Source of the DNA: CADEED01 sp041395625
GTDB lineage: Bacteria; Pseudomonadota; Gammaproteobacteria; Steroidobacterales; Steroidobacteraceae
Direction: 5' to 3'
Assembly (NCBI GenBank): GCA_041395625.1
Contig: JAWLAE010000001.1
Span: 372,001 to 436,000 of the forward strand
DNA length: 64,000 nt
Shown here one piece after another: positions 16,641 to 25,392 of the stretch; the stretch's first letter is position 1, and every line of letters begins with the position of its first letter. Under the pieces are notes generated by a model that saw only the letters and a program-made list of their open reading frames with translations, was not told the DNA's origin and did not search any database. The position numbers and the translations under genes are program-made.

Positions 16641-18359
16641 CTATTCCCGCTCGCGCTCATCGATCGGTTGCCACTGCTCGTCCCAGCTGGTCACTTCATA
16701 ACGATTCGTCAGCGGGAACCCCGGCGGACGCACCCGCTCGAAGCGCTGATCGAACTTGATATGGGTGGCGTAGCGGGGCTCCGTCTCGCCGAGAGAACCG
16801 GCGCTGAGGCTGCCGTAGATCGAGAGCGTCGCACGTTGCGGAGTCGTCACGTCGCTTACCAAGAATCGACCGCGAGCGTAGATCGCGGCGTCGATCGCGA
16901 GATCGCCGGGTTCGATCTCATCGATTCCAGCGATCACAATATTGCCGGCAGACACCAGGCCGAGATAGTCGCCCGCGTCGGGGTCGCGACGCGGATCGCG
17001 TGCATAGCGCAGGCTGCCGGTGATCACGATGCGCTTCGGTGAGTACACGAGCACGACACCGCGCACCACGCCTTGTACGTAAAGCATCGTTCCGGGCCCG
17101 GCCGACAGATACAATGGTGATGTCGCCGTGGCCTCGCGATGTTCAGCGCCGCTGCCATCCGCGGTGCGCCAGGTGAAGGCACCGGTTTCGTCGAATGTAA
17201 TCTGCGTGTCGCGTTCGAAGTGATGCGTGCGCATGCTGCGGGACTTGGGGCTGGCGGCGTTGAACAGCACGCTTTGTGGCAGCGAGATGCGCCGCGTACC
17301 GGTCTCGATTCCGCCGCGGAATACATCTCTGCGCGCCAGCGTACCTGTCGTGTTGACCAGCGAATAACCCGGCGACGACGTGGTGACGAGCCCGTTGAAG
17401 CGTGGTGCAGCTTCATCGTCCCAGCCGAGTACGAGTTCGGAGTTGCTGTGAAAGCGCCCGGCCACCTCGTCGTCGTGCAATTGCACCCACGGGTCCCAGT
17501 GGTCGACGAGTTGCGTGAAGTGCGAGAATGCCAGCCGGCGCAGCTGCACGCGGGTTTGCAGCGCCTGACCGTCAGCGATGGTCGTGATCTCGACGACGAC
17601 GGTTTCGAAACCCATGTCACTCGCGGCTGCCTCGCGTCGCACGTGGGCCGAGTAGCGGCGCTTCTTGTAGCGCCACGACACGCGGCCGGATGATTGCCCG
17701 TCGTCCAGCAACTGATGGGCCAGTTTGTCGATACGTTTCGCCAGCATGCGTCGCTCGCGTGGGCGCATCGCCGTGCTGTCAACTGCGCTGCTGTCGGTGG
17801 ATGCGCTGGTCGACACGAGCACAGCCATAGCATCGGTAGCGGCATCATCCTCGGAGTCTTCGGGATCGTCCCGCTCGTCAGTCGCAGCGGTGAATGCTGG
17901 CGCATCGAGAGCTAGCGTGGCGTTGTCCTCATGCGCCACGACGCTCGATTGAACGGGCGCCTCCGTCTCTGTCGTCTCGCGCGACGCTGGCGCGCTGTCT
18001 TGCGATCGTTCGACCGGATCGGCGTCCGTCTTGTGCTCTGCTGCCGACGTGCCAACAGTCTGATTGTCGCGAGCAACTTGGTTGGTAGCAGGACGCTGCA
18101 ATGCCGCGGCGGTATGGTGCTCAATATCGCGATCAGCAGGCTGCTCGATCCAGACGAACAGATTGGGCATGAGGACCAGCGAGTTGGAGTTGAGGCTCGC
18201 GGGCAACCAGGCAATCAGCAGCGCCAGATGCACGGCCAGTGACGCCAGCGCCGCCACACGGATAGTCCGATCGCCAGCCTGTCGCTCGGGCGTGTGTTTG
18301 CCAGCGGGTGCCGCTGTCGGGATGTGCAGCAGACCGTCCGGTATCGCTGCGGTACCCAT
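16641..18359 (-). CDS. Large TonB-like anchored envelope protein of unknown function
   Basis: 572 residues, not recognised as a named family. Layout: a short cytosolic N-terminus, one membrane helix near residues 35-55 (ALASLAVHLALLIAWLPASL), then about 130 residues of acidic Ala/Thr/Asp-rich low-complexity linker, then a folded C-terminal 370 residues. The late part (VLVYSPKRIVITGSLRYARD and GDYLGLVSAGNIVIAG) resembles the DUF4900-like beta-rich domain found with pilus and surface-assembly proteins. The TonB-like topology suggests a periplasm-spanning protein. It ends 48 nt upstream of the TonB receptor start but lies upstream of it on the same strand, so co-transcription is likely. Function not assigned. 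Confidence 0.7.
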   Translation of the reverse strand: MGTAAIPDGLLHIPTAAPAGKHTPERQAGDRTIRVAALASLAVHLALLIAWLPASLNSNSLVLMPNLFVWIEQPADRDIEHHTAAALQRPATNQVARDNQTVGTSAAEHKTDADPVERSQDSAPASRETTETEAPVQSSVVAHEDNATLALDAPAFTAATDERDDPEDSEDDAATDAMAVLVSTSASTDSSAVDSTAMRPRERRMLAKRIDKLAHQLLDDGQSSGRVSWRYKKRRYSAHVRREAAASDMGFETVVVEITTIADGQALQTRVQLRRLAFSHFTQLVDHWDPWVQLHDDEVAGRFHSNSELVLGWDDEAAPRFNGLVTTSSPGYSLVNTTGTLARRDVFRGGIETGTRRISLPQSVLFNAASPKSRSMRTHHFERDTQITFDETGAFTWRTADGSGAEHREATATSPLYLSAGPGTMLYVQGVVRGVVLVYSPKRIVITGSLRYARDPRRDPDAGDYLGLVSAGNIVIAGIDEIEPGDLAIDAAIYARGRFLVSDVTTPQRATLSIYGSLSAGSLGETEPRYATHIKFDQRFERVRPPGFPLTNRYEVTSWDEQWQPIDERERE

Positions 18360-18391
18360 GCTGGCGTTCCGCGACTACCGATCGACCGGCA

Positions 18392-18712
18392 CTAACAATC
18401 CTGCGGTCGCAAGCTGTCGATCTTCAGAACCTTGCCGCGACGGACGTCAACGCTGACACAGGTGCCGATGCGCAGGGCGCCGTCGTTGTCGTCGATGATC
18501 GTGAGCGGGGTGCTGGTGACCGTGCGTAAGCCAATTCGCCACATGCCAACACCGTCGCGCGGTGCCATGCGTATGACGCCAGCGAAGCGTTCGATGCCGC
18601 GCGTGGTCGGATCTTCGGCGCGTGACGTTTGGCCAGCGAACGACGCGAGCACGAATAACGCGCAGGCTAAGACAAGAAAGACACCGCCGGATGCCTGGTG
18701 TTCGTGACGCAT
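18392..18712 (-). CDS. Small secreted protein of unknown function
   Basis: 106 residues from the ATG at 18712 (a GTG 9 nt upstream is also possible). Signal peptide or anchor near residues 9-30 (GGVFLVLACALFVLASFAG). The mature part has a compact beta-type pattern ending RIGTCVSVDVRRGKVLKID, which resembles DUF5666-like domains. Two cysteines in the mature part could form a disulfide. It precedes the 572-residue anchored protein by 32 nt on the same strand, so the two plus the TonB receptor may be one operon. Confidence 0.65.
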   Translation of the reverse strand: MRHEHQASGGVFLVLACALFVLASFAGQTSRAEDPTTRGIERFAGVIRMAPRDGVGMWRIGLRTVTSTPLTIIDDNDGALRIGTCVSVDVRRGKVLKIDSLRPQDC

Positions 18713-18946
18713 AGTCGACACCCCCGAGCTTGTTCATCCCAAGGGACGCGTAAAGACGCGCCCGAGCCTATATCCTCCGACTGAGTCGCGGGAGCGTCAA
18801 GCCCTGGTTGAGGTGAGATCGGATCGCAATGAGCCGCCACGTACGCCGGCTCTCCGCGGCGAGGGCGGTATTATCCTACAAGCCTCCTGGGCGCTTGCTC
18901 GCGTCTTGGGCGCAAACTCCGCGACACCCGTCCGCCACCGACCGAG

Positions 18947-20083
18947 ATGACTCCAATGCACACAACTCGACGTGATCTGCTTTTCTCAGGTTCTCTGCTG
19001 GCAGCCACCATTGCCAACCCCCCCGCGGTCAGCGCTGCCGCGGACCGATCGCAGTCAGGCGAGACGATCCGCGCCTGGCACGTCGGTGATCAGCAAGGCA
19101 TTGGGTCTCTTGTGCTGTCACGTCGACCTCTGCAGATGCCAGCTGCGGGTGAGGTGGCGGTCCGGGTGCGCGCGTCGGCGCTCAATCATCGCGACCTCAG
19201 CATCGTCTCATCACGTTACGGCGCGGCAAAGCCCGTGTCACGCGTCGCAGTGGGTGACGGCTCGGGTGAGATTGCGGCACTGGGCGTAGGTGTGACGCCG
19301 TGGCGCGTGGGCGAGCGCGTCACCGCGCCGCATTTCGTCGACTGGATCGACGGCGCCTACTCACCGGCGATTTTCGCCCGCGATCTCGGCAATACGGCCG
19401 ATGGCTGGCTGGCAGAGAAAATTGTGTTGCCGGCGGCCGCCTTGGTGCGTGTGCCGGACGAACTGCAGCACGAGGAGGCCGCGGCACTCGGTGCTGCCGG
19501 CATCACGGCGTGGGCAGTCATGCAATCGTTCGCGCAGATCAAGCCCGGTGACATCGTGCTGACACTAGGCACCGGTGGCGTATCGGTACTCGCGCTGCAG
19601 ATCGCGAGGCTGGCGGGCGCAACAGTGGCGATCACCTCCTCGAGCGATGCGAAGCTTGCACTGATGCGGGAGCTCGGCGCGGAGATCACCGTGAACTATC
19701 GCACGCGCCCGGATTGGCCGGCTGCGATACGGGAGGCGACCGGTGGTCGCGGCGTCGATATCGTGGTCGAGACGGTTGGCATGACCTCACTGCCGCAGTC
19801 GTTAGCGTGCTGCGCACCCAACGCGCGGATCGGCCTGCTGGGCGCGCTCGGTGGTCGACAGCAGGGCGCGAGCGACCTGTCCGCGATGATCGGCGCGAAT
19901 GCGATCGTCAAGGGCATCACGTCCGGCAGCCGGCGCATGCTCGAAGACCTGCTGCGTGCCTGCGCGGCGCGCCGGCTCAAGCCGAAAATCGATCGGGTGT
20001 TCGCTTTCGAGCAGGCCGCGGACGCGTATCGTTACCTCGACAGTGGCGCGCATGTAGGAAAGGTGGTGATCCGTCACGGCTGA
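18947..20083 (+). CDS. Tat-signal MDR-family NAD(P)-dependent oxidoreductase (quinone-oxidoreductase-like)
   Basis: 378 residues. The N-terminus has a twin-arginine motif TTRRDLLFSG followed by a short hydrophobic stretch and an Ala-rich cleavage region (near residue 33). The rest is a medium-chain dehydrogenase/reductase: GroES-like domain (PAAGEVAVRVRASALNHRD), VGDGSGEIAALG, then a Rossmann domain with LGTGGVSVLALQIARLAGA. The structural and catalytic zinc ligands of alcohol dehydrogenases are absent, so it fits the zinc-free quinone oxidoreductase branch. A Tat signal implies export with the nucleotide already bound, unusual for this family. No partner gene is adjacent. Confidence 0.85.
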   Translation: MTPMHTTRRDLLFSGSLLAATIANPPAVSAAADRSQSGETIRAWHVGDQQGIGSLVLSRRPLQMPAAGEVAVRVRASALNHRDLSIVSSRYGAAKPVSRVAVGDGSGEIAALGVGVTPWRVGERVTAPHFVDWIDGAYSPAIFARDLGNTADGWLAEKIVLPAAALVRVPDELQHEEAAALGAAGITAWAVMQSFAQIKPGDIVLTLGTGGVSVLALQIARLAGATVAITSSSDAKLALMRELGAEITVNYRTRPDWPAAIREATGGRGVDIVVETVGMTSLPQSLACCAPNARIGLLGALGGRQQGASDLSAMIGANAIVKGITSGSRRMLEDLLRACAARRLKPKIDRVFAFEQAADAYRYLDSGAHVGKVVIRHG

Positions 20084-20177
20084 TAAAGTCCGCCGACGAG
20101 CCGAACTGCAAAGATTCGCGTTACGTCGCGCTGTGCCAACCGTAGAGCGCCCTGAATAGCAGCGCACCCGTAGCAGT

Positions 20178-20552
20178 TCAGTCGCTCGGCGCGCTGGCCA
20201 ACGTGCAGCGATCCCCGGATGCGCGCCGGGTAACGGTTATCTGGCTGACACCAGTGATTTTCCGGGACAAGTATTCGAAAAGATACCGAGCAAGGTTCTC
20301 GATGGTCGGAGCGCCCAGCTCTTCGATGTCATTCAACAGACGATGATCGAGTACGCCGCGCACATCGTCGATTGCTGCGCGCAATACCGCGAGGTCGACG
20401 ATCATGCCCGTGGCTGGGTCGGGCTTGCCTGTGACCGCCACTTCCACATGATAGCTATGGCCGTGAACGCGACGACTGGACTCGACGTCGACATCGCGAT
20501 CGAGCCTGTGGGCGGCGTCGAAATAGAATTCTTGGGCGAGGGTGTAGTTCAT
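20178..20552 (-). CDS. queD: 6-carboxy-5,6,7,8-tetrahydropterin synthase of queuosine synthesis
   Basis: 124 residues from the ATG at 20552, which overlaps the queE stop by 4 nt (ATGA). Converts 7,8-dihydroneopterin triphosphate to 6-carboxytetrahydropterin. Visible: FDAAHRL and VHGHSYHVEV with zinc-binding histidines, MIVDLAVLRAAID, LDHRLLND and the late PTIENLARYLFEYL. It forms a queE-queD unit making the preQ0 precursor for tRNA modification. A riboswitch was looked for upstream of queE and not seen. Confidence 0.95.
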   Translation of the reverse strand: MNYTLAQEFYFDAAHRLDRDVDVESSRRVHGHSYHVEVAVTGKPDPATGMIVDLAVLRAAIDDVRGVLDHRLLNDIEELGAPTIENLARYLFEYLSRKITGVSQITVTRRASGDRCTLASAPSD

Positions 20553-21190
20553 CGGATACCCAACGATTTGTGGGCCTGTACGCTGAGTCGCCAGCGCGGG
20601 TTCTGCAAGCACCAGTCGATCGCCCATTCCGTATTCACACGCACTTGCTGGCCGTCCATCGGCTGCACGAAGAAGTGTTCGAACGGCAACTGGCCGAGCT
20701 GAGCGAGATCGAGACCCTGCTGTGGCACGACGACTTTCAGTTCATTGCCCTGCCGCAGCAGCAGCTGCGTCCCGGCTTTCGGGCTGACGCAGATCCAGTC
20801 GAGGCCTCGAGGCGGCTCAAGTGTGCCATTGGTTTCAACGGCGACCATGAAGCCATTGACATGAAGCGCGTCGACAAGGCCGGCGTCAACCTGCAGTAGT
20901 GGCTCGCCGCCAGTCAGCACGACGAACCGTGCGTCGCTCGCAGCGTGTGGCCAGGTAGATGCGATCGCGTCTGCGAGTGACCGGGCTGTTGCGTACCGTC
21001 CACCTTGTGTGCCATCGGTGCCGACGAAATCGGTATCGCAGAACTGGCAGATCGCGGAAGTTCGGTCGCTCTCGCGTCCGGACCACAGATTGCAGCCGGC
21101 AAAACGACAGAACACTGCGGCACGCCCGGCGTTCGCGCCCTCACCCTGCAGCGTGTAGAAGGTCTCTTTGACGACATAGCCTGTGCTCAT
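20549..21190 (-). CDS. queE: 7-carboxy-7-deazaguanine synthase (radical SAM)
   Basis: 213 residues from the ATG at 21190. The [4Fe-4S] site is the CX14CX2C variant of QueE: CNLWSG...ICQFCDTDF. Also VKETFYTLQGEGANAGRAAV at the N-terminus, LTGGEPLLQ, and ETNGTLEPP. It rearranges carboxytetrahydropterin to CDG, the step after QueD. A longer in-frame extension upstream lacks family similarity. Coupled to queD by a 4-nt overlap. Confidence 0.95.
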   Translation of the reverse strand: MSTGYVVKETFYTLQGEGANAGRAAVFCRFAGCNLWSGRESDRTSAICQFCDTDFVGTDGTQGGRYATARSLADAIASTWPHAASDARFVVLTGGEPLLQVDAGLVDALHVNGFMVAVETNGTLEPPRGLDWICVSPKAGTQLLLRQGNELKVVVPQQGLDLAQLGQLPFEHFFVQPMDGQQVRVNTEWAIDWCLQNPRWRLSVQAHKSLGIR

Positions 21191-21329
21191 GGCAGCTAGG
21201 TTACCGACAAGCCGCGAGGACGTCATTGTCAGACAAATACTGACGCAATCATGGGTAGTCGCTGGCACTGCGGACGCAGCGATCGCGGCATGATGCCCGG
21301 CAAGGGTTCACAACTGTAAGGAGCGAGCA

Positions 21330-21569
21330 ATGAACTGGGACCGAGTAGAAGGAAATTGGAAACAATTCAAGGGCAACGTCAAGGAACGCTGGGGCAAGCT
21401 GACGGACGACCAACTCGATGTGATCGCTGGCCGCCGTGAGCAGCTTGCGGGGCGTATTCAAGAGTCCTACGGCGTGTCGCGCGACGAAGCAGACCGTCAA
21501 ATCAAGGAATGGGAACACACTCTACCGGCGGATCGCACGACCAGTGACACTGCACGGCGCACAAACTAA
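21330..21569 (+). CDS. CsbD-family stress protein
   Basis: 79 residues: MNWDRVEGNWKQFKGNVKER and GKLTDDQLDVIAGRREQL are the CsbD signature, followed by GRIQESYGVSRDEADRQI. Small hydrophilic general-stress proteins of unknown mechanism. An AGGAGCGAGCA ribosome site precedes the ATG. It opens the stress region that extends to about 45.9 kb. Confidence 0.93.
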   Translation: MNWDRVEGNWKQFKGNVKERWGKLTDDQLDVIAGRREQLAGRIQESYGVSRDEADRQIKEWEHTLPADRTTSDTARRTN

Positions 21570-21621
21570 CACACTGGTTTCGGTATCGATGTGCGGGAAG
21601 GGAATCCTGCACATCGACGCC

Positions 21622-21807
21622 ATGGACTACCCATCGCGGCAGCGTGCGGAGTTGCCGCAGCAGCCACCCGACGATCCCGACCAGCAGGATCCGCCGCCCA
21701 ACGCGCCGGAACGACCGCCAGTACCGAAAGAACTGCCAGGAAAACCACCACCAGGCCCGGGTCAACCGACTCGTACGCCGCCACCGATGCGTGCCGCTTC
21801 TCATTGA
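21622..21807 (+). CDS. Small proline-rich ORF overlapping the GH15 gene
   Basis: 61 residues, about one third proline, with runs such as PQQPPDDPDQQDPPP and PGKPPPGPGQP. It has no signal peptide and no family match I recognise. Its last 17 nt overlap the GTG start of the next gene in another frame. The position between CsbD and GH15 and the strong compositional bias suggest a real, disordered peptide, but no clear ribosome site supports it and it could be chance. Confidence 0.4.
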   Translation: MDYPSRQRAELPQQPPDDPDQQDPPPNAPERPPVPKELPGKPPPGPGQPTRTPPPMRAASH

Positions 21808-23611
21808 ACACTATGCGCTGATTGGCGACTGCCATACGGCGGCGCTCGTCGGCCGCGATGGCTCGATCGATTGGCTGTGCGTGCCGCAATTCGATTCGGG
21901 CGCGGTGTTCGCGGCGTTGTTAGGTAGCCCCGAGAACGGTCGCTGGCGCATCGCGCCGCGCGACACTGAAGTGCAGGTAGCCCGTCGTTATCGTGCCGGC
22001 ACGCTGGTGCTGGAGACGGACTTCGAGACCTCGGCCGGGGCAGTGCGCATCATCGACTTCATGCCGCTGTCGAAGGATCGTTTGGAGCTCGTGCGCATCG
22101 TCGAAGGATTGCGCGGTTCCGTTGCGATGGAACTGGAACTCGTCATTCGCTTCGATTACGGCGCCATCGTGCCCTGGGTACGGCACAGCGGCGGCGATCT
22201 GACGGCGACGGCCGGCCCCGACACCTTGCAATTCAGCGGTCCGGTCGAGATTCACGGTGAGAATCTGAAATCGCTTACGAGCTTCAACGTCGCTGCCGGC
22301 GAGCGTCTGTGCTTCGTGCTGGACTATCGGCGCTCGCACGAGCCCGCGCTGCCGATGCTCGATGCAGAACGCGCGTTGCGCGAGACGGAAAGCAGCTGGC
22401 GAGCATGGTGCGAGCAGGGCGAGTTCCTGGGACAGTACCGCGCGGCGGTACAACGCTCGCTGCTCACCCTCAAGGCGTTGACGTTTCAACAAACCGGCGG
22501 CATCGTGGCCGCGCCCACCACATCCTTGCCGGAGAAGCTGGGCGGGGTTCGCAATTGGGACTATCGATTCTGCTGGCTGAGGGATGCGACCTTCACATTG
22601 AATGCACTGTTGCTCGCGGGCTATCGCGACGAAGCGCTCGCCTGGCGCGAATGGCTGCTGCGCGCCATCGCCGGGTCGCCACAGGATTTACAGATCGTTT
22701 ATGGAGCAGCGGGCGAACGCCGTCTGGAGGAACTCGAATTGCCTTGGCTGCCGGGCTATCGTGGCGCCGCGCCCGTACGTATCGGCAATGCGGCGCATCG
22801 ACAATTCCAGCTCGACGTGTACGGTGAGGTGATGGACACGCTGCATCTCGCCCGCCAGGCGGGTCTCGAGCCAGACGCTAACGCCTGGCACATCCAGGTC
22901 GAGCTCCTGCGATACCTGGAGCAGCACTGGCGGGATCCGGACGAAGGAATCTGGGAGATCCGCGGTCCGCGTCGACATTTCACGCATTCGAAGATGATGG
23001 CGTGGGTGGCCTTCGATCGCGCCATCAAGGACGCCGGCGAGCGGGACCGAACCGGACCGGTCGAGCATTGGCGTGCGATCCGCGCGGCGATCCATGCGGA
23101 TGTCTGCCGGCACGGCTTCGATGCTGAACGCAACACCTTCGTGCAGTCCTATGGCGCGCAGCAACTGGACGCCAGTCTGTTGCTGATGGCCGAAGTGGGT
23201 TTCCTGCCGCCCAGCGATCCGCGTGTGCGCGGCACGATCGAGGCGCTCGTGAGGGATTTGACGGTCGACGGACTCGTATTGCGTTATTCCACTGACAGTG
23301 ACGTCGATCGGCTGCCGCCAGGTGAGGGTGCATTTCTACCGTGCACGTTCTGGTTAGTCGACAGCTACGTATTGACTGGACGCCGGCCGCAGGCCATCGA
23401 GCTGTTCGAACGCTTGCTGGGCCTCATGAATGACGTCGGGCTGCTATCCGAAGAATACGATCCGCACGCCAAACGGATGCTAGGCAACTTCCCGCAGGCA
23501 CTCAGTCATATGGCGCTGATCAATTCCGCGCGCCTGTTGAGTCTGCCGGCTGAGGTGGCGCAGCGGGCTTGCGATCGCGGCGAACGTCCTGCTCATTCGA
23601 GAACTAGTTAG
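21791..23611 (+). CDS. Glycoside hydrolase family 15 protein (glucoamylase/trehalase-like), GTG start
   Basis: 606 residues from GTG 21791. This start gives the family N-terminus IEHYALIGDCHTAALVGRD followed by SIDWLCVPQFDS. The (alpha/alpha)6 catalytic domain shows GGVRNWDYRFCWLRDATFTL, EIRGPRRHFTHSKMMAW (catalytic Glu region) and LLSEEYDPHAKRMLGNFPQA. Known members hydrolyse alpha-glucans or trehalose in the cytosol. No signal peptide. Placed in a stress region, trehalose or glycogen turnover is plausible. It ends with an 8-nt convergent overlap with the next minus-strand gene. Confidence 0.92.
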   Translation: MPLLIEHYALIGDCHTAALVGRDGSIDWLCVPQFDSGAVFAALLGSPENGRWRIAPRDTEVQVARRYRAGTLVLETDFETSAGAVRIIDFMPLSKDRLELVRIVEGLRGSVAMELELVIRFDYGAIVPWVRHSGGDLTATAGPDTLQFSGPVEIHGENLKSLTSFNVAAGERLCFVLDYRRSHEPALPMLDAERALRETESSWRAWCEQGEFLGQYRAAVQRSLLTLKALTFQQTGGIVAAPTTSLPEKLGGVRNWDYRFCWLRDATFTLNALLLAGYRDEALAWREWLLRAIAGSPQDLQIVYGAAGERRLEELELPWLPGYRGAAPVRIGNAAHRQFQLDVYGEVMDTLHLARQAGLEPDANAWHIQVELLRYLEQHWRDPDEGIWEIRGPRRHFTHSKMMAWVAFDRAIKDAGERDRTGPVEHWRAIRAAIHADVCRHGFDAERNTFVQSYGAQQLDASLLLMAEVGFLPPSDPRVRGTIEALVRDLTVDGLVLRYSTDSDVDRLPPGEGAFLPCTFWLVDSYVLTGRRPQAIELFERLLGLMNDVGLLSEEYDPHAKRMLGNFPQALSHMALINSARLLSLPAEVAQRACDRGERPAHSRTS

Positions 23612-23822
23612 CGATTGGACCTTGCGAGGAGACTGCGCTTGGCGTCTGTGGTCCACTTGTTGTCGCGCCGCCTTCATCTTCCCAGCGTTGTTTCTCCACC
23701 GGGCTCGCCGTAGCTTTGCCCAAAGGACGACCGCCGCCGTGGCGACCGTTGGCCCAGCGTGACACCCAGCGGGCGATCGTAATGACCGTCCCGATGGCAG
23801 CGATGGTTCGAATGATCTTCAT
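23604..23822 (-). CDS. Small membrane-associated protein of unknown function
   Basis: 72 residues from the ATG at 23822 with AGGAGAC 5 nt upstream. One N-terminal hydrophobic segment (MKIIRTIAAIGTVITIARWV), then a Gly/Arg-rich hydrophilic tail (NGRHGGGRPLGKA). Follows the C-x10-C lipoprotein gene by 13 nt and is probably co-transcribed with it. No family recognised. Confidence 0.65.
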   Translation of the reverse strand: MKIIRTIAAIGTVITIARWVSRWANGRHGGGRPLGKATASPVEKQRWEDEGGATTSGPQTPSAVSSQGPIAN

Positions 23823-23835
23823 GATGTCTCCTCGT

Positions 23836-24297
23836 TCAGTAAAGATCGTCGCGCTCGGCGATCTGTTCCGCGCGTTCGCGCTGCACGGCCAGCTCGGCGC
23901 GTGCGGCAGCCTTGGCGGCATCGTATTCCCGCTCGACGCGTTGTTTGCAATCGAATTGCGCGGTAGCGGACAAGCCGTCACAGCGCTCGAGCGCCACTTC
24001 GCGCGCGCCTGCGGCTTCTACCAGCGCTACGTCGTAGTTCGCCTCGGCACGATCTTCGAGCGCTGCGCCGCGAACGTCAGCGTCCGCCGAACCAAGTTGT
24101 GGCCCGGTTTCTGCCATCACGTCGCCGGCCTGACGCCGAGCCTTCGACAGGTTCTCCTCTGCCTCGCCGCGCGCTTCGCGCACGTTCTCGGCTACGAGCG
24201 CAGCCGGCTCTCTTTCATTGCAGGCCGTGAGAGCGAGCGAGGCGGCGATTGCCATGAATAAGAATTGACTTGTATGTTGCACGTTCGTCCCCGGCAT
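23836..24297 (-). CDS. Alanine/glutamate-rich lipoprotein with C-x10-C motif
   Basis: 153 residues from the ATG at 24297; a GTG 15 nt later is an alternative. Lipobox LALTAC with lipid-accepting Cys26. The mature part is helical and charged (VREARGEAEENLSKARRQAG) and then carries YDVALVEAAGAREVALERC followed by a second cysteine: Cys106 and Cys117 are separated by exactly ten residues. The same arrangement occurs in the lipoproteins at 31741-32151 and 41511-41744. An envelope role is likely; function unknown. Confidence 0.75.
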   Translation of the reverse strand: MPGTNVQHTSQFLFMAIAASLALTACNEREPAALVAENVREARGEAEENLSKARRQAGDVMAETGPQLGSADADVRGAALEDRAEANYDVALVEAAGAREVALERCDGLSATAQFDCKQRVEREYDAAKAAARAELAVQRERAEQIAERDDLY

Positions 24298-24520
24298 GGT
24301 CGGACAATCATCATCCTGCTGCGTCGGAGCGATCAGTAGTGGCGGACAGTGGCCGCTGTTGATGTCGGACGATGCCGACAGGCGCGTTGTCGCGGCAATC
24401 GCGCGCGTAGGCACTTTCTGACAGTCGATGCGGCGATCGTGAAGCAGTCCCGCACGGCTGGCCGACATAGACGCGCACCACTTACGCGCAAAATGCGGCT
24501 TAATTGTGAGGAGAACAACT

Positions 24521-24883
24521 ATGCAGACTGAACCAAACGTACAGCGTGACAGCATACGCACCAACAATGGCACGACGACCGCACCGGCGGACGCACGTGT
24601 TGCCGAGCTCAACCGTGTGGTCGATCAGGCCGAAGAACTGCTGCGCTCGCTGAGTGACACCGGCGGCGAAGCGGTTGCGGCTGCGCGCGAGCGCGTCCGT
24701 CACACCTTGCACGATGCAAAAGAGAAGCTGTCGGACACGGGCGTCAAAGCACGCGATTTCGCGAACCGCACAGCGACCAAAGCTGACGAATATGTGCATG
24801 CGAATCCTTGGCGCGCCGTGGCGTTGGGCGCGCTGGCCGGCGCGGTCGCCACGCTGCTGATTGCCGGTACGGTCAGGCGCTGA
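24521..24883 (+). CDS. DUF883 family membrane protein (ElaB/YqjD/YgaM type)
   Basis: 120 residues from the ATG at 24521, with AGGAG 7 nt upstream. A helical N-terminal part (ELNRVVDQAEELLRSLSDTG) is followed by the DUF883 end: YVHANPWRAVALGALAGAV with a C-terminal membrane helix. E. coli relatives are stationary-phase inner-membrane proteins that bind ribosomes. It heads a three-gene unit with the two following ORFs. Confidence 0.93.
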   Translation: MQTEPNVQRDSIRTNNGTTTAPADARVAELNRVVDQAEELLRSLSDTGGEAVAAARERVRHTLHDAKEKLSDTGVKARDFANRTATKADEYVHANPWRAVALGALAGAVATLLIAGTVRR

Positions 24884-24903
24884 GCTATTCCCGCCTCAGT
24901 GCG

Positions 24904-25392
24904 ATGCCAACGTGCGATCAGATTCAGACAGCCCAGTCGGAAAGCGATAAGTCCATGGAAAGGTTGAGTCAGCAGATAGCCCGGATGCTGGAGACCCGTC
25001 TCGAGGCCGCCCAGCTCGTGGTCGAGATCGAACGCGATCGATTGCTGCGTCAGTTGCGTCTGCAACTGTTCGGGGTGTTAGCGCTGGGGACGGCAGTCTG
25101 GGTGGGCATCGTTTTGCTAGCCGTGATCCTGCCACCCGGCGTGCGGGGGGGCGTGCTTGCGGGCGCGTTGATCGCCTGCCTGTTCGGTTTCGGCCTGTCG
25201 CGCGCAACATTACGATCGGCGCAGCGCGACGAATCGTCGGCGCCGTACCAGCGGCTACTCCGTGCGCTGCGAGCCGACCTGGGTGCAGTGGCTGCAGCAC
25301 TCGATCCACCGCCGACGCAAGAGGGTGCGGCCTCACGAGCGCAGCCGACGCGCGCCAGCATGAATGGAGGCGGAGTCGATGCCCAGCACTGA
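24904..25392 (+). CDS. Putative phage-holin-like membrane protein (YqjE type)
   Basis: 162 residues from ATG 24904; the ATG at 24955 (MERLSQQIARML) is equally possible. An amphipathic helix is followed by two adjacent membrane helices (FGVLALGTAVWVGIVLLAVI and GVLAGALIACLFGFGL). This matches the superfamily III holin-X/YqjE proteins that follow DUF883 genes. Despite the name there is no phage context. The end overlaps the next gene by 14 nt. Confidence 0.75.
   Translation: MPTCDQIQTAQSESDKSMERLSQQIARMLETRLEAAQLVVEIERDRLLRQLRLQLFGVLALGTAVWVGIVLLAVILPPGVRGGVLAGALIACLFGFGLSRATLRSAQRDESSAPYQRLLRALRADLGAVAAALDPPPTQEGAASRAQPTRASMNGGGVDAQH

Noticed and set aside
21191..21329. PreQ1 riboswitch before queE
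   Set aside because: The region upstream of queE shows no pseudoknot-like or conserved aptamer pattern.
24904..25392. Holin-like protein as sign of a prophage
   Set aside because: No other phage gene is present; DUF883 plus this protein is a common chromosomal pair.
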